The translations under genes were made by a program, and so were the position numbers. The notes beneath the pieces are model-generated. The model was not told the DNA's origin. It did no database searches and saw only the letters and a list, made by a program, of their open reading frames with translations. Source: Nomia melanderi (lineage: Eukaryota > Arthropoda > Insecta > Hymenoptera > Halictidae). Taken from it: 64,000 nucleotides of DNA. The stretch's first letter is position 1, and the number at the start of each line of letters is the position of its first letter. Positions 13,707-27,035 of the stretch are shown one piece after another. Where the stretch lies: NCBI RefSeq assembly GCF_051020985.1, contig NW_027475169.1:372001-436000 (forward strand), in the 5' to 3' direction.

Positions 13707-15130
13707 GCACCAGGGGCCGAAAAAACCACCGTCTCATGGGGCCGGACACTCAGGGTCAGGGGAAAATCCAATATATATCTGGTGATATCTCGGGTGCTAT
13801 TACAGATAGCGCAATAAATCAATGTGCATTGTCCGTAGGAGGCCCTGGCGCATGAATCTGTGCAGCGGGAACGACCTCGGACCACCAGGGGCCGAGAAAA
13901 CCACCGTCTCATGGGGCCGGACACTCAGGGTCAGTGAAAAATCCAATATATATCTGGTGATATCTCGGGTGCTATTACAGATAGCGCAATAAATCAAAGT
14001 GCATTGTCTGTAGGAGGCCCTGGCGTATGAATCTGTGCAGCGGGAACGACCTCGGACCACCAGGGGCCGAGAAAACCACAGTCCCATGGGGCCGGACACT
14101 CAGGGTCAGGGGAAAATCCAATATATATCTGGTGATATCTCGGGTGCTATTAGAGATAGCGCAATAAATCAAAGTGCATTGTCTGTAGGAGGCCCTGGCG
14201 CATGAATCTGTGCAGAGGGAACGACCTCGGAGCACCATCGGCAGAGAAAACCATAGTCACATGGGGTCGGACACTCAGGGTCAGGGAAAAATCCAATATA
14301 TATCTGGTGATATCTCGGGTGCTATTAGAGATAGCGCAATAAACGAAAGTGAGATATCTGCAGGAGGCCCTGGTGCCTGAATCTGTGCAGCGGGAACGAC
14401 CTCGGACCACCAGGGGCCGAAAAAACCACCGTCTCATGGGGCCGGACACTCAGGGTCAGTGAAAAATCCAATATATATCTGGTGATATCTCGGGTGCTAT
14501 TACAGATAGCGCAATAAATCAAAGTGCATTGTCTGTAGGAGGCCCTGGCGTATGAATCTGTGCAGCGGGAACGACCTCGGACCACCAGGGGCCGAGAAAA
14601 CCACAGTCCCATGGGGCCGGACACTCAGGGTCAGGGGAAAATCCAATATATATCTGGTGATATCTCGGGTGCTATTAGAGATAGCGCAATAAATCAAAGT
14701 GCATTGTCTGTAGGAGGCCCTGGCGCATGAATCTGTGCAGAGGGAACGACCTCGGAGCACCATCGGCAGAGAAAACCATAGTCACATGGGGTCGGACACT
14801 CAGGGACAGGGAAAAATCCAATATATATCTGGTGATATCTCGGGTACTATTAGAGATAGCGCAGTAAACCAAAGTGAGTTATCTGCAGGAGGCACTGGCG
14901 CATGAATCGGTGCAGCGGGAGCGTCCTCGGACCTCCAGGGGCCGAGAGAACCACCGTCTCATGGGGCCGGACACTCAGGGTCAGTGAAAAATCCAATATA
15001 TATCTGGTGATATCTCGGGTGCTATTACAGATAGCGCAATAAATGAAAGTGCATTGTCTGTAGGAGGCCGTGGCGCATGAATCTGTGCAGCGGGAACGAC
15101 CTCGGACCACCAGGGGCCGAAAAAACCACA
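13707..15130. repeat. Segment with 525-bp trimer HOR
   Basis: A three-monomer unit is repeated at an offset of 525 bp: bases around 13,975-14,240 reappear at 14,500-14,765. The order is a GGCGTATGAATC monomer with an NcoI site (TCCCATGGGG), a CACCATCGGCAG monomer with CCATAGTCACATGG, then another unit. All monomers here are exactly 175 bp, so the phase does not drift. The GGTGCCTGA subfamily occurs at 14,371. Confidence 0.82.
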
Positions 15131-15806
15131 GTCTCATGGGGCCGGACACTCAGGGTCAGTGAAAAATCCAATATATATCTGGTGATATCTCGGGTGCTAT
15201 TACAGATAGCGCAATAAGCCAAAGGGAATTATCTGCAGGAGGCCCTGGCGCATGCATCTGTGTAGCGGGAACGACCTAGGACCACCAGGGGCCGAGAAAA
15301 CCACCGTCTCATGGGGCCGGACACTCAGGGTCAGGGAAAAATCCAATATATATCTGGTGATATCTCGGGTGCTATTAGAGATAGCGCAATAAACCAAAGT
15401 GAGATATCTGCAGGAGGCCCTGGTGCCTGAATCTGTGCAGCGGGAACGACCTCGGACCACCAGGGGCCGAATAAACCACCGTATCATGGGGCCGGACACT
15501 CAGGGTCAGGGGAAAATCCAATATATATCTGGTGATATCTCGGGTGCTATTACAGATAGCGCAATAAATCAATGTGCATTGTCTGTAGGAGGCCCTGGCG
15601 CATGAATCAGTGCAGAGGGAACGACCTCGGAGCACCATCGGCAGAGAAAACCACAGTCTCATGGGGTCGGACACTCAGGGTCAGGGAAAAATCCAATATA
15701 TATCTGGTGATATCTCGGGTGCTATTAGAGATAGCGCAATAAACGAAAGTGAGATATCTGCAGGAGGCCCTGGTGCCTGAATCTGTGCAGCGGGAACGAC
15801 CTCGGA
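15131..15806. repeat. Duplicated 676-bp block, copy B
   Basis: Second copy of 13,031-13,706. It is preceded by a monomer with GGCCGAAAAAACCACAG and followed by one with CCACGGGCC, neither of which flanks copy A. This fixes the edges. Confidence 0.86.
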
Positions 15807-15861
15807 CCACCACGGGCCGAGAAAACCACCGTCTCATGGGGCCGGACACTCAGGGTCAGTG

Positions 15862-16651
15862 AAAAATCCAATATATATCTGGTGATATCTCGGGTGCTAT
15901 TACAGATAGCGCAATAAATCAAAGTGCATTGTCTGTAGGAGGCCCTGGCGTTTGAATCTGTGCAGCGGGAACGACCTCGGACCACCAGGGGCCGAGAAAA
16001 CCACAGTCCCATGGGGCCGGACACTCAGGGTCAGGGGAAAATCCAATATATATCTGGTGATATCTCGGGTGCTATTAGAGATAGCGCAATAAATCAAAGT
16101 GCATTGTCTGTAGGAGGCCCTGGCGCATGAATCTGTGCAGAGGGAACGACCTCGGAGCACCATCGGCAGAGAAAACCATAGTCACATGGGGTCGGACACT
16201 CAGGGTCAGGGAAAAATCCAATATATATCTGGTGATATCTCGGGTACTATTAGAGATAGCGCAGTAAACCAAAGTGAATTATCTGCAGGAGGCACTGGCG
16301 CATGAATCTGTGCAGCGGGAACGTCCTCGGACCTCCAGGGGCCGAGACAACCACCGTCTCATGGGGCCGGACACTCAGGGTCGGGGTAAAATCCAATACA
16401 TATCTGGTGATATCTCTGGTGCTATTACAGATAGCGCAATAAATCAAAGTGCATTGTCTGTAGGAGGCCCTGGCGCACGAATCTGTGCAGCGGGAACGAC
16501 CTCGGACCACCAGGGGCCGAGAAGACCACCGTCTCATGGGGCCGGCCACTCAGGGTCAGGGGAAAATCCAATATATATCTGGTGATATCTCGGGTGCTAT
16601 TAGACATAGCGCAATAAGCCAAAGGGAATAATCTGCAGGAGGCCCCGGCGC
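15862..16651. repeat. 1,750-bp-offset block, copy A
   Basis: About 4.5 monomers matching 17,612-18,401 at an offset of 1,750 bp (10 monomers). Shared states include the TCCCATGGGG monomer, CCATAGTCACATGG, GCAGTAAACC, GGTCGGGGTAAAATCC and TTAGACATAGC with AAGGGAATAATC. Differences noted are GGCGTTTGAATC against GGCGTATGAATC, CAATACATATC against CAATATATATC, and GGACACTC against GGACACAC. Confidence 0.83.
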
Positions 16652-17611
16652 ATGCATCTGTGCAGCGGGAACGACCTAGGACCACCAGGGGCCGAGAAAA
16701 CCACCGTCTCATGGGGCCGGACACTCAGGGTAAGGGAAAAATCCAATATATATCTGGTGATATCTCGGGTGCTATTACAGATAGCGCAATAAATCAATGT
16801 GCATTGTCTGTAGGAGGCCCTGGCGCATGAATCTGTGCAGAGGGAACGACCTCGGAGCACCATCGGCAGAGAAAACCACAGTCTCATGGGGTCGGACACT
16901 CAGGGTCAGGGAAAAATCCAATATATATCTGGTGATATCTCGGGTGCTATTAGAGATAGCGCAATAAACGAAAGTGAGATATCTGCAGGAGGCCCTGGTG
17001 CCTGAATCTGTGCAGCGGGAACGACCTCGGACCACCAGGGGCCGAAAAAACCACCGTCTCATGGGGCCGGACACTCAGGGTCAGGGGAAAATCCAATATA
17101 TATCTGGTGATATCTCGGGTGCAATTACAGATAGCGCAATAAATCAAAGTGCATTGTCTGTAGGAGGCCCTGGCGCATGAATCTGTGCAGCGGGAACGAC
17201 TTCGGACCACCAGGGGCCGAGAAAACCACCGTCTCATGGGGCCGGACACTCAGGGTCAGTGAAAAATCCAATGTATATCTGGTGATATCTCGGGTGCTAT
17301 TACAGATAGCGCAATAAATCAAAGTGCATTGTCTGTAGGAGGCCCTGGCGTATGAATCTGTGCAGCGGGAACGACCTCGGACCACCAGGGGCCGAGAAAA
17401 CCACAGTCCCATGGGGCCGGACACTCAGGGTCAGGGGAAAATCCAATATATATCTGGTGATATCTCGGGTGCTATTACAGATAGCGCAATAAATCAATGT
17501 GCATTGTCTGTAGGAGGCCCTGGCGCATGAATCTGTGCAGAGGGAACGACCTCGGAGCATCATCGGCAGAGAAAACCACAGTCTCATGGGGTCGGACACT
17601 CAGGGTCAGGG

Positions 17612-18401
17612 AAAAATCCAATATATATCTGGTGATATCTCGGGTGCTATTACAGATAGCGCAATAAATCAAAGTGCATTGTCTGTAGGAGGCCCTGGCG
17701 TATGAATCTCTGCAGCGGGAACGACCTCGGACCACCAGGGGCCGAGAAAACCACAGTCCCATGGGGCCGGACACTCAGGGTCAGGGGAAAATCCAATATA
17801 TATCTGGTGATATCTCGGGTGCTATTAGAGATAGCGCAATAAATCAAAGTGCATTGTCTGTAGGAGGCCCTGGCGCATGAATCTGTGCAGAGGGAACGAC
17901 CTCGGAGCACCATCGGCAGAGAAAACCATAGTCACATGGGGTCGGACACTCAGGGTCAGGGAAAAATCCAATATATATCTGGTGATATCTCGGGTACTAT
18001 TAGAGATAGCGCAGTAAACCAAAGCGAATTATCTGCAGGAGGCACTGGCGCATGAATCTGTGCAGCGGGAACGTCCTCGGACCTCCAGGGGCCGAGACAA
18101 CCACCGTCTCATGGGGCCGGACACACAGGGTCGGGGTAAAATCCAATATATATCTGGTGATATCTCTGGTGCTATTACAGATAGCGCAATAAATCAAAGT
18201 GCATTGTCTGTAGGAGGCCCTGGCGCACGAATCTGTGCAGCGGGAACGACCTCGGACCACCAGGGGCCGAGAAGACCACCGTCTCATGGGGCCGGCCACT
18301 CAGGGTCAGGGGAAAATCCAATATATATCTGGTGATATCTCGGGAGCTATTAGACATAGCGCAATAAGCCAAAGGGAATAATCTGCAGGAGGCCCTGGCG
18401 C
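17612..18401. repeat. 1,750-bp-offset block, copy B
   Basis: Second copy of 15,862-16,651. It ends inside a monomer that has GGGAGCTATTAGAC where copy A has GGGTGCTATTAGAC. Between the copies, 16,652-17,611 holds further exact-length monomers, including GGTGCCTGA near 16,997 and AATCAATGTGC units. A 160-bp piece at about 16,590-16,755 reappears at about 18,690-18,855 (offset 2,100). Confidence 0.83.
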
Positions 18402-20270
18402 ATGAATCTGTGCAGCGGGAACGACGTCGGACCACCAGGGGCCGAGAAAACCACAGTCCCATGGGGCCGGACACTCAGGGTCAGGGGAAAATCCAATATA
18501 TATCTGGTGATATCTCGGGTGCTATTAGAGATAGCGCAATAAATCAAAGTGCATTGTCTGTAGGAGGCCCTGGCGCATGAATCTGTGCAGAGGGAACGAC
18601 CTCGACGCACCATCGGCAGAGAAAACCATAGTCACATGGGGTCGGACACTCAGGGTCAGGGAAAAATCCAATATATATCTGGTGATATCTCGGGTGCTAT
18701 TAGACATAGCGCAATAAGCCAAAGGGAATAATCTGCAGGAGGCCCCGGCGCATGCATCTGTGCAGCGGGAACGACCTAGGACCACCAGGGGCCGAGAAAA
18801 CCACCGTCTCATGGGGCCGGACACTCAGGGTAAGGGAAAAATCCAATATATATCTGGTTATATCTCGGGTGCAATTACAGATAGCGCAATAATTCGAAGT
18901 GCATTGTCTGTAGGAGGACCTGGCGCACGAATCTGTGCAGCGGGTACGACCTCGGACCACCAGGGGCCGAGAAAACCACCGTCTCATGGGGCCGGACACT
19001 CAGGGTCAGTGAAAAATCCAATATATATCTGGTGATATCTCGGGTGCAATTACAGATAGCGCAATAATTCAAAGTGCATTGTCTGTAGGAGGACCTGGCG
19101 CACGAATCTGTGCAGCGGGAACGACCTCGGACCACCAGGGGCCGAGAAAACCACCGTCTCATGGGGCCGGACACTCAGGGTCAGCGAAAAATCCAATATA
19201 TATCTGGTGATATCTCGGGTGCTATTACAGATAGCGCAATAAATCAAAGTGCATTGTCTGCAGGAGGCCCTGGCGCACGAATCTGTGCAGCGGGAACGAC
19301 CTCGGACCACCAGGGGCCCAGAAAACCACCGTCTCATGGGGCCGGACACTCAGGGTCAGTGAAAAATCCAATATATATCTGGTGATATCTCGGGTGCTAT
19401 TACAGAAAGCGCAATAAATGAAAGTGCATTGTCTGTAGGAGGCCGTGGGGCATGAATCTGTGCAGCGGGAACGACCTCGGACCACCAGGGGCCGTTAGAA
19501 AACCACAGTCTCATGGGGCCGGACACTCAGGGTCAGTGAAAAATCCAATATATATCTGGTGATATCTCGGGCGCAATTACAGATAGCGCAATAATTCAAA
19601 GTGCATTGTCTGTAGGAGGACCTGGCGCACGAATCTGTGCAGCGGGAACGACCTCGGACCACCAGGGGCCGAGAAAACCACAGTCTCATGGGGCCGGACA
19701 CTCAGGGTCAGTGAAAAATCCAATATATATCTGGTGATATCTCGGGTGCTATTACAGATAGCGCAATAAACCAAAGTGCATTGTCTGTAGGAGGCCCTGG
19801 CGCATAAATCTGTGCAGCGGGAACGACCTCGGACCACCAGGGGCCGAGACAACCACCGTCTCATGGGGCCGGACACTCATGGTCAGGGTAAAATCCAATA
19901 TATATCGGGTGATATCTCGGGTGCTATTACATATAGCGCACTAAATCAAAGTGCATTGTCTGTAGGAGGCCCTGGCTCAGGAATCTGTGCAACGGGAACG
20001 ACCTCCGACCACCAGGGGCCGAGAAAACCACAGTCTCATGGGGCCGGACACTCAGGGTTAGTGAAAAATCCAATATATATCTGGTGATATCTCGGGTGCT
20101 ATTACAAATAGCGCAATAAATCAAAGTGCATTGTCTGTAGGAGGCCCTGGCGCACGAATCTGTGCAGCGGGAACGACCTCGGACCACCAGGGGCCGAGAA
20201 AACCACCGTCTCATGGGGCCGGACACTCAGGGTCAGTGAAAAATCCAATATATATCTGGTGATATCTCGG
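18402..20270. repeat. Mixed array segment
   Basis: About 10.5 monomers. Two to three consecutive units at about 18,870-19,180 belong to the CAATAATTCAAAG class with GGACCTGGCGCACG. A 177-bp GCCGTTAG unit lies near 19,492. A stretch near 19,740-20,000 repeats the TATCGGGTGATATC and GCACTAAATC pair of the HOR copies at 2,200 and 4,830, here in a degraded context. No unique sequence is present. Confidence 0.8.
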
Positions 20271-20690
20271 GTGCTAATACAGATAGCGCAATAAATGAAA
20301 GTGCATTGTCTGTAGGAGGCCGTGGCGCATGAATCTGTGCAGCGGGAACGACCTAGGACCACCAGGGGCCGAGAAAACCACCGTCTCATGGGGCCGGACA
20401 CTCAGGGTCAGTGAAAAATCCAATATATATCTGGTGATATCTCGGGTGCTAATACAGATAGCGCAATAAATGAAAGTGCATTGTCTGTAGGAGGCCGTGG
20501 CGCATGAATCTGCGCAGCGGGAACGACCTCGGACCACCAGGGGCCGAGAAAACCACAGTCTCATGGGGCCGGACACTCAGGGTCAGTGAAAAATCCAATA
20601 TATATCTGGTGATATCTCGGGTGCTAATACAGATAGCGCAATAAATGAAAGTGCATTGTCTGTAGGAGGCCGTGGCGCATGAATCTGTGC
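20271..20690. repeat. Run of near-identical single monomers
   Basis: Three successive units start with GGTGCTAATAC at 20,271, 20,446 and 20,621 and each continue into GAGGCCGTGGCGC (20,316, 20,491, 20,666). Elsewhere this variant occurs once per HOR, so this is a local single-unit expansion, as expected from slippage or out-of-register exchange by one monomer. Confidence 0.82.
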
Positions 20691-23600
20691 AGAGGGAACG
20701 ACCTCGGAGCACCATCGGCAGAGAAAACCACAGTCTCATAGGGCCGGACACTCAGGGTCAGGGGAAAATCCAATATATATCTGGTGATATCTCGGGTGCT
20801 ATTAGAGATAGCGCAATAAACCAAAGTGAATTATCTGCAGGAGGCCCTGGCGCATGAATCTGTGGAACGGGAACGACCTCGGACCACCAGGGGCCGAGTA
20901 AACCACAGTCTCATGGGGCCGGACACTCAGGGTCAGGGGAAAATCCAATATATATCTGGTGATATCTCGGGTGCTATTACAGATAGCGCAATAAATCAAA
21001 GTGCATTGTCTGTAGGAGGCCCTGGCGCACGAATCTGTGCAGCGGGAACGACCTCGGACCACCAGGGGCCGAGAAAACCACCGTCTCATCGGGCCGGACA
21101 CTCAGGGTCAGTGAAAAATCCAATATATATCTGGTGATATCTCGGGTGCTATTACAGATAGCGCAATAAATCAAAGTGCATTGTCTGCAGGAGGCCCTGG
21201 CGCATGAATCCGTGCAGCGGGAACGACCTCGGACCACCAGGGGACGAGAAAACCACCGTCCCGAGCGGCCGAACACTTAGGGTCAGTGAAAAATCCAATA
21301 TATATCTGGTGATATCTCGGGTGCTATTACAGATAGCGCAATAAATTAAAGTGCATTGTCTGTAGGAGGCCCTGGCGCCTGAATCTGTGCAGTGGGATCG
21401 ACCTCGGACAACCAGGGGACGAGAAAACCACAGTCCCATGGAGCCGGACACTCAGGGTCAGGGGAAAATCCAATATATATCTGGTGATATCTCGGGTGCT
21501 ATTAGAGATAGCGCAATAAATCAAAGTGCATTGTCTGTAGGAGGCCCTGGCGAATGAATCTGTGCAGCGGGAACGACCTCGGACCAACATCGGCAGAGAA
21601 AACCACAGTCTCATGGGGTCGGACACTCAGGGTCAGGGAAAAATCCAATATATATCTGGTGATATCTCGGGTACTATTAGAGATAGCGCAGTAAACCAAA
21701 GTGAATTATCTGCAGGAGGCACTGGCGCATGAATCTGTGCAGCGGGAACGTCCTCGGACCTCCAGGGGCCGAGACAACCACCGTCTCATGGGGCCGGACA
21801 CTCAGGGTCAGGGTAAAATCCAATATATATCTGGTGATATCTCTGGTGCTATTACAGATAGCGCAATAAATCAAAGTGCATTGTCTGTAGGAGGCCCTGG
21901 CGCATGAATCTGTGCAGCGGGAACGACCTCGGACCACCAGGGTCCGAGAAAATTACAGTCTCATGGGGCCGGACACTCAGGGTCAGGGGAAAATCCAATA
22001 TATATCTGGTGATATCTCGGGTGCTATTAGAGACAGCGCAATAAACCAAAGTGAATTATCTGCAGGAGGCCCAGGCGCATGAATCAGTGCAACGGGAACG
22101 ACCACGGACCACCAGGGGCCGAGAAAACCACAGTCTCATGGGGCCGGACACTCAGCGTAAGGGAAAAATCCAATATATATCTGGTGATATCTCGGGTGCA
22201 ATTACAGATAGCGCAATAATTCAAAGTGCATTGTCTGTAGGAGGACCTGGCGCACGAATCTGTGCAGCGGGAACGACCTCGGACCACCAGGGGCCGAGAA
22301 AACCACCGTCTCATGGGGCCGGACACTCAGGGTCAGTGAAAAATCCAATATATATCTGGTGATATCTCGGGTGCTATTAGAGACAGCGCAATAAACCAAA
22401 GTGAATTATCTGCAGGAGGCCCAGGCGCATGAATCAGTGCAGCGGGAACGACCTCGGACCACCAGGGGCCGAGAAAACCACCTTCCCGAGGGGCCGGACA
22501 CTTAGGGTCAGTGAAAAATCCAATATATATCTGGTGATATCTCGGGTGCTATTACAGATAGCGCAATAAATCAAAGTGCATTGTCTGTAGGAGGCCCTGG
22601 CGCCTGAATCTGCGCAGTGGGAACGACCTCGGACCACCAGGGGCCGAGAAAAACACAGTCGCATGGGGCCGGACACTCAGGGTGAGGGTAAAATCCAATA
22701 TATATCTGGTGATATCTCTGGTGCTATTACAGATAGCGCAATAAATGAAAGTGCATTGTCTGTAGGAGGCCGTGGCGCATGAATCTGTGCAGCGGGAACG
22801 AACTCGGACCACCAGGGGCCGAGAAATCCACAGTCTCATGGGGCCGGACACTCAGGGTCAGGGGAAAATCCAATATATATCTGGTGATATCTCGGGTGCT
22901 ATTAGAGATAGCGCAATAAACCAAAGTGAATTATCTGCAGGAGGCCCTGGCGCATGAATCAGTGCAACGGGAACGACCTCGGACCACCAGGGGCCGAGTA
23001 AACCACAGTCTCATGGGGCCGGACACTCAGGGTCAGAGGAAAATCCAATATATATCTGGTGATATCTCGGGTGCTATTACAGATAGCGCAATAAATCAAA
23101 GTGCATTGTCTGTAGGAGGCCCTGGCGCACGAATCTGTGCAGCGGGAACGACCTCGGACCACCAGGGGCCGAGAAAGCCACCGTCTCATGGGGCCGGACA
23201 CTCAGGGACAGTGAAAAATCCAATATATATCTGGTGATATCTCGGGTGCTATTACAGATAGCGCAATAAATCAAAGTGCATTGTCTGTAGGAGGCCCTGG
23301 CGCATGAATCTGTACAGCGGGAACGACCTCGGACCACCAGGGGCCGAGAAAACCACGCGTCTCATGGGGCCGGGCACTCAGGGTCAGTGAAAAATCCAAT
23401 ATATATCTGGTGATATCTCGGGTGCTATTACAGATAGCGCAATAAATCAAAGTGCATTGTCTGCAGGAGGCCCTGGCGCACGAATCTGTGCAGCGGGAAC
23501 GACCTCGGACCACCAGGGGCCGAGAAAACCACCGTCTCATGGGGCGGGACACTCAGGGTCAGTGAAAAATCCAATATATATCTGGTGATATCTCGGGTGC

Positions 23601-23881
23601 TAATACAGATAGCGCAATAAATGAAAGTGCATTGTCTGTAGGAGGCCGTGGCGCATGAATCTGTGCAGCGGGAACGACCTCGGACCACCAGGGGCCGAGA
23701 AAACCACAGTCTCATGGGGCCGGACACTCAGGGTCAGTGAAAAATCCAATATATATCTGGTGATATCTCGGGTGCTATTACAGATAGCGCAATAAACCAA
23801 AGTGCATTGTCTGTAGGAGGCCCTGGCGCATAAATCTGTGCAGCGGGAACGACCTCGGACCACCAGGGGCCGAGACAACCA
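20691..23881. repeat. Mixed segment with the fourth MluI cassette
   Basis: About 18 monomers. Near 21,258 and 22,483 two units have CCGTCCCGAG or CCTTCCCGAG in place of CCGTCTCATG, followed by CACTTAGGG. These are among the most altered monomers in the left half. Bases 22,650-22,900 match parts of 740-1,000 (GAAAAACACAGTCGC, GAGAAATCCACAG). The GAGTAAACC, GAAAGCC, CCACGCGTC cassette runs from 22,926 to 23,552 with ACGCGT at 23,355. Confidence 0.8.
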
Positions 23882-25458
23882 CCGTCTCATGGGGCCGGAC
23901 ACTCATGGTCAGGGTAAAATCCAATATATATCGGGTGATATCTCGGGTGCTATTACATATAGCGCACTAAATCAAAGTGTATTGTCTGTAGGAGGCCCTG
24001 GCTCAGGAATCTGTGCAACTGGAACGACCTCGGACCACCAGGGGCCGAGAAGACCACCGTCTCATGGGGCCGGCCACTCAGGGTCAGAGGAAATTCCAGT
24101 ATATATCTGGTGATATCTCGGGTGCTATTAGAGATAGCGCAATAAGCCAAAGGGAATTATCTGCAGGAGGCCCTGGCGCACGAATCTGTGCAGCGGGAAC
24201 GACCTCGGACCACCAGGGGCCGAGAAAACCACCGTCTCATGGGGCCGGACTCTCAGGGTCAGTGAAAAATCCAATATATATCTGGTGATATCTCGGGTGC
24301 TATTACAGATAGCGCAATAAATGAAAGTGCATTGTCTGTAGGAGGCCGTGGCGCATGAATCTGTGCAGCGGGAACGACCTCGGACCACCAGGGGCCGTTA
24401 GAAAACCACAGTCTCATGGGGCCGGACACTCAGGGTCAGTGAAAAATCCAATATATATCTGGTGATATCTCGGGTGCAATTACAGATAGCGCAATAATTC
24501 AAAGTGCATTGTCTGTAGGAGGACCTGGCGCACGAATCTGTGCAGCGGGAACGACCTCGGACCACCACGGGCCGAGAAAACCACCGTCTCATGGGGCCGG
24601 ACACTCAGGGTCAGTGAAAAATCCAATATATATCTGGTGATATCTCGGGTGCTATTACAGATAGCGCAATAAATCAAAGTGCATTGTCTGTAGGAGGCCC
24701 TGGTGCATGAATCTGTGCAGAGGGAACGACCTCGGAGCACCATCGGCAGAGAAAACCACAGTCTCATGGGGTCGGACACTCAGGGTCAGGGAAAAATCCA
24801 ATATATATCTGGTGATATCTCGGGTGCTATTACAGATAGCGCAATAAATGAAAGTGCATTGTCTGTAGGAGGCCGTGGCGCATGAATCTGTGCAGCGGGA
24901 ACGACCTAGGACCACCAGGGGCCGAGAAAACCACCGTCTCATGGGGCCGGACACTCAGGGTCAGTGAAAAATCCAATATATATCTGGTGATATCTCGGGT
25001 GCAATTACAGATAGCGCAATAATTCAAAGTGCATTGTCTGTAGGAGGACCTGGCGCACGAATCTGTGCAGCGGGAACGACCTCGGACCACCAGGGGCCGA
25101 GAAAACCACCGTCTCATGGGGCCGGACACTCAGGGTCAGGGGAAAATCCAATATATATCTGGAGATATCTCGGGTGCTATTAGAGATAGCGCAATAAATC
25201 AAAGTGCATTGTCTGTAGGAGGCCCTGGCGAATGAATCTGTGCAGCGGGAACGACCTCGGACCGACATCGGCAGAGAAAACCACAGTCTCATGGGGTCGG
25301 ACACTCAGGGTCAGGGAAAAATCCAATATATATCTGGTGATATCTCGGGTACTATTAGAGATAGCGCAGTAAACCAAAGTGAATTATCTGCAGGAGGCAC
25401 TGGCGCATGAATCTGTGCAGCGGGATCGTCCTCGGACCTCCAGGGGCCGAGACAACGA
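23882..25458. repeat. 1,577-bp HOR (9 monomers), copy A
   Basis: Nine monomers with one +2 unit (GCCGTTAG near 24,395), giving 9 x 175 + 2 bp. The next 1,577 bp repeat it directly. Order: CACTCATGGTCAG with TATCGGGTG; GCTCAGGAATC; AAGCCAAAGGG; GGACTCTCAGGG; GCCGTTAG; CAATAATTC with CCACGGGCC; GGTGCATGAATC with CACCATCGGCAG; GGCCGTGG with CCTAGG; GGAGATATCTC; then GACATCGGCAG. Substitutions against copy B include CAACTGGAACG for CAACGGGAACG and GGTCAGAGGAAATTCC for GGTCAGGGGAAAATCC. Confidence 0.93.
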
Positions 25459-27035
25459 TCGTCTCATGGGGCCGGACACTCATGGTCAGGGTAAAATCCA
25501 ATATATATCGGGTGATATCTCGGGTGCTATTACATATAGCGCACTAAATCAAAGTGTATTGTCTGTAGGAGGCCCTGGCTCAGGAATCTGTGCAACGGGA
25601 ACGACCTCGGACCACCAGGGGCCGAGAAGACCACCGTCTCATGGGGCCGGCCACTCAGGGTCAGGGGAAAATCCAGTATATATCTGGTGATATCTCGGGT
25701 GCTATTAGAGATAGCGCAATAAGCCAAAGGGAATTATCTGCAGGAGGCCCTGGCGCACGAATCTGTGCAGCGGGAACGACCTCGGACCACCAGGGGCCGA
25801 GAAAACCACCGTCTCATGGGGCCGGACTCTCAGGGTCAGTGAAAAATCCAATATATATCTGGTGATATCTCGGGTGCTATTACAGATAGCGCAATAAATG
25901 AAAGTGCATTGTCTGTAGGAGGCCGTGGCGCATGAATCTGTGCAGCGGGAACGACCTCGGACCACCAGGGGCCGTTAGAAAACCACAGTCTCATGGGGCC
26001 GGACACTCAGGGTCAGTGAAAAATCCAATATATATCTGGTGATATCTCGGGTGCAATTACAGATAGCGCAATAATTCAAAGTGCATTGTCTGTAGGAGGA
26101 CCTGGCGCACGAATCTGTGCAGCGGGAACGACCTCGGACCACCACGGGCCGAGAAAACCACCGTCTCATGGGGCCGGACACTCAGGGTCAGTGAAAAATC
26201 CAATATATATCTGGTGATATCTCGGGTGCTATTACAGATAGCGCAATAAATCAAAGTGCATTGTCTGTAGGAGGCCCTGGTGCATGAATCTGTGCAGAGG
26301 GAACGACCTCGGAGCACCATCGGCAGAGAAAACCACAGTCTCATGGGGTCGGACACTCAGGGTCAGGGAAAAATCCAATATATATCTGGTGATATCTCGG
26401 GTGCTATTACAGATAGCGCAATAAATGAAAGTGCATTGTCTGTAGGAGGCCGTGGCGCATGAATCTGTGCAGCGGGAACGACCTAGGACCACCAGGGGCC
26501 GAGAAAACCACCGTCTCATGGGGCCGGACACTCAGGGTCAGTGAAAAATCCAATATATATCTGGTGATATCTCGGGTGCAATTACAGATAGCGCAATAAT
26601 TCAAAGTGCATTGTCTGTAGGAGGACCTGGCGCACGAATCTGTGCAGCGGGAACGACCTCGGACCACCAGGGGCCGAGAAAACCACCGTCTCATGGGGCC
26701 GGACACTCAGGGTCAGGGGAAAATCCAATATATATCTGGAGATATCTCGGGTGCTATTATAGATAGCGCAATAAATCAAAGTGCATTGTCTGTAGGAGGC
26801 CCTGGCGAATGAATCTGTGCAGCGGGAAGGACCTCGGACCGACATCGGCAGAGAAAACCACAGTCTCATGGGGTCGGACACTCAGGGTCAGGGAAAAATC
26901 CAATATATATCTGGTGATATCTCGGGTACTATTAGAGATAGCGCAGTAAACCAAAGTGAATTATCTGCAGGAGGCACTGGCGCATGAATCTGTGCAGCGG
27001 GATCGTCCTCGGACCTCCAGGGGCCGAGACAACCA
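25459..27035. repeat. 1,577-bp HOR (9 monomers), copy B
   Basis: Immediately adjacent second copy. Changes seen here are TATTATAGATAGC for TATTAGAGATAGC near 26,757 and GGGAAGGACC near 26,827. I count about half a dozen differences in 1,577 bp, so identity is above 99%. Private markers such as GGACTCTCAGGG and GGTGCATGAATC appear in both. The junction lies in GACAACGATCGTCTC of copy A versus GACAACCATCGTCTC of copy B. Confidence 0.93.
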
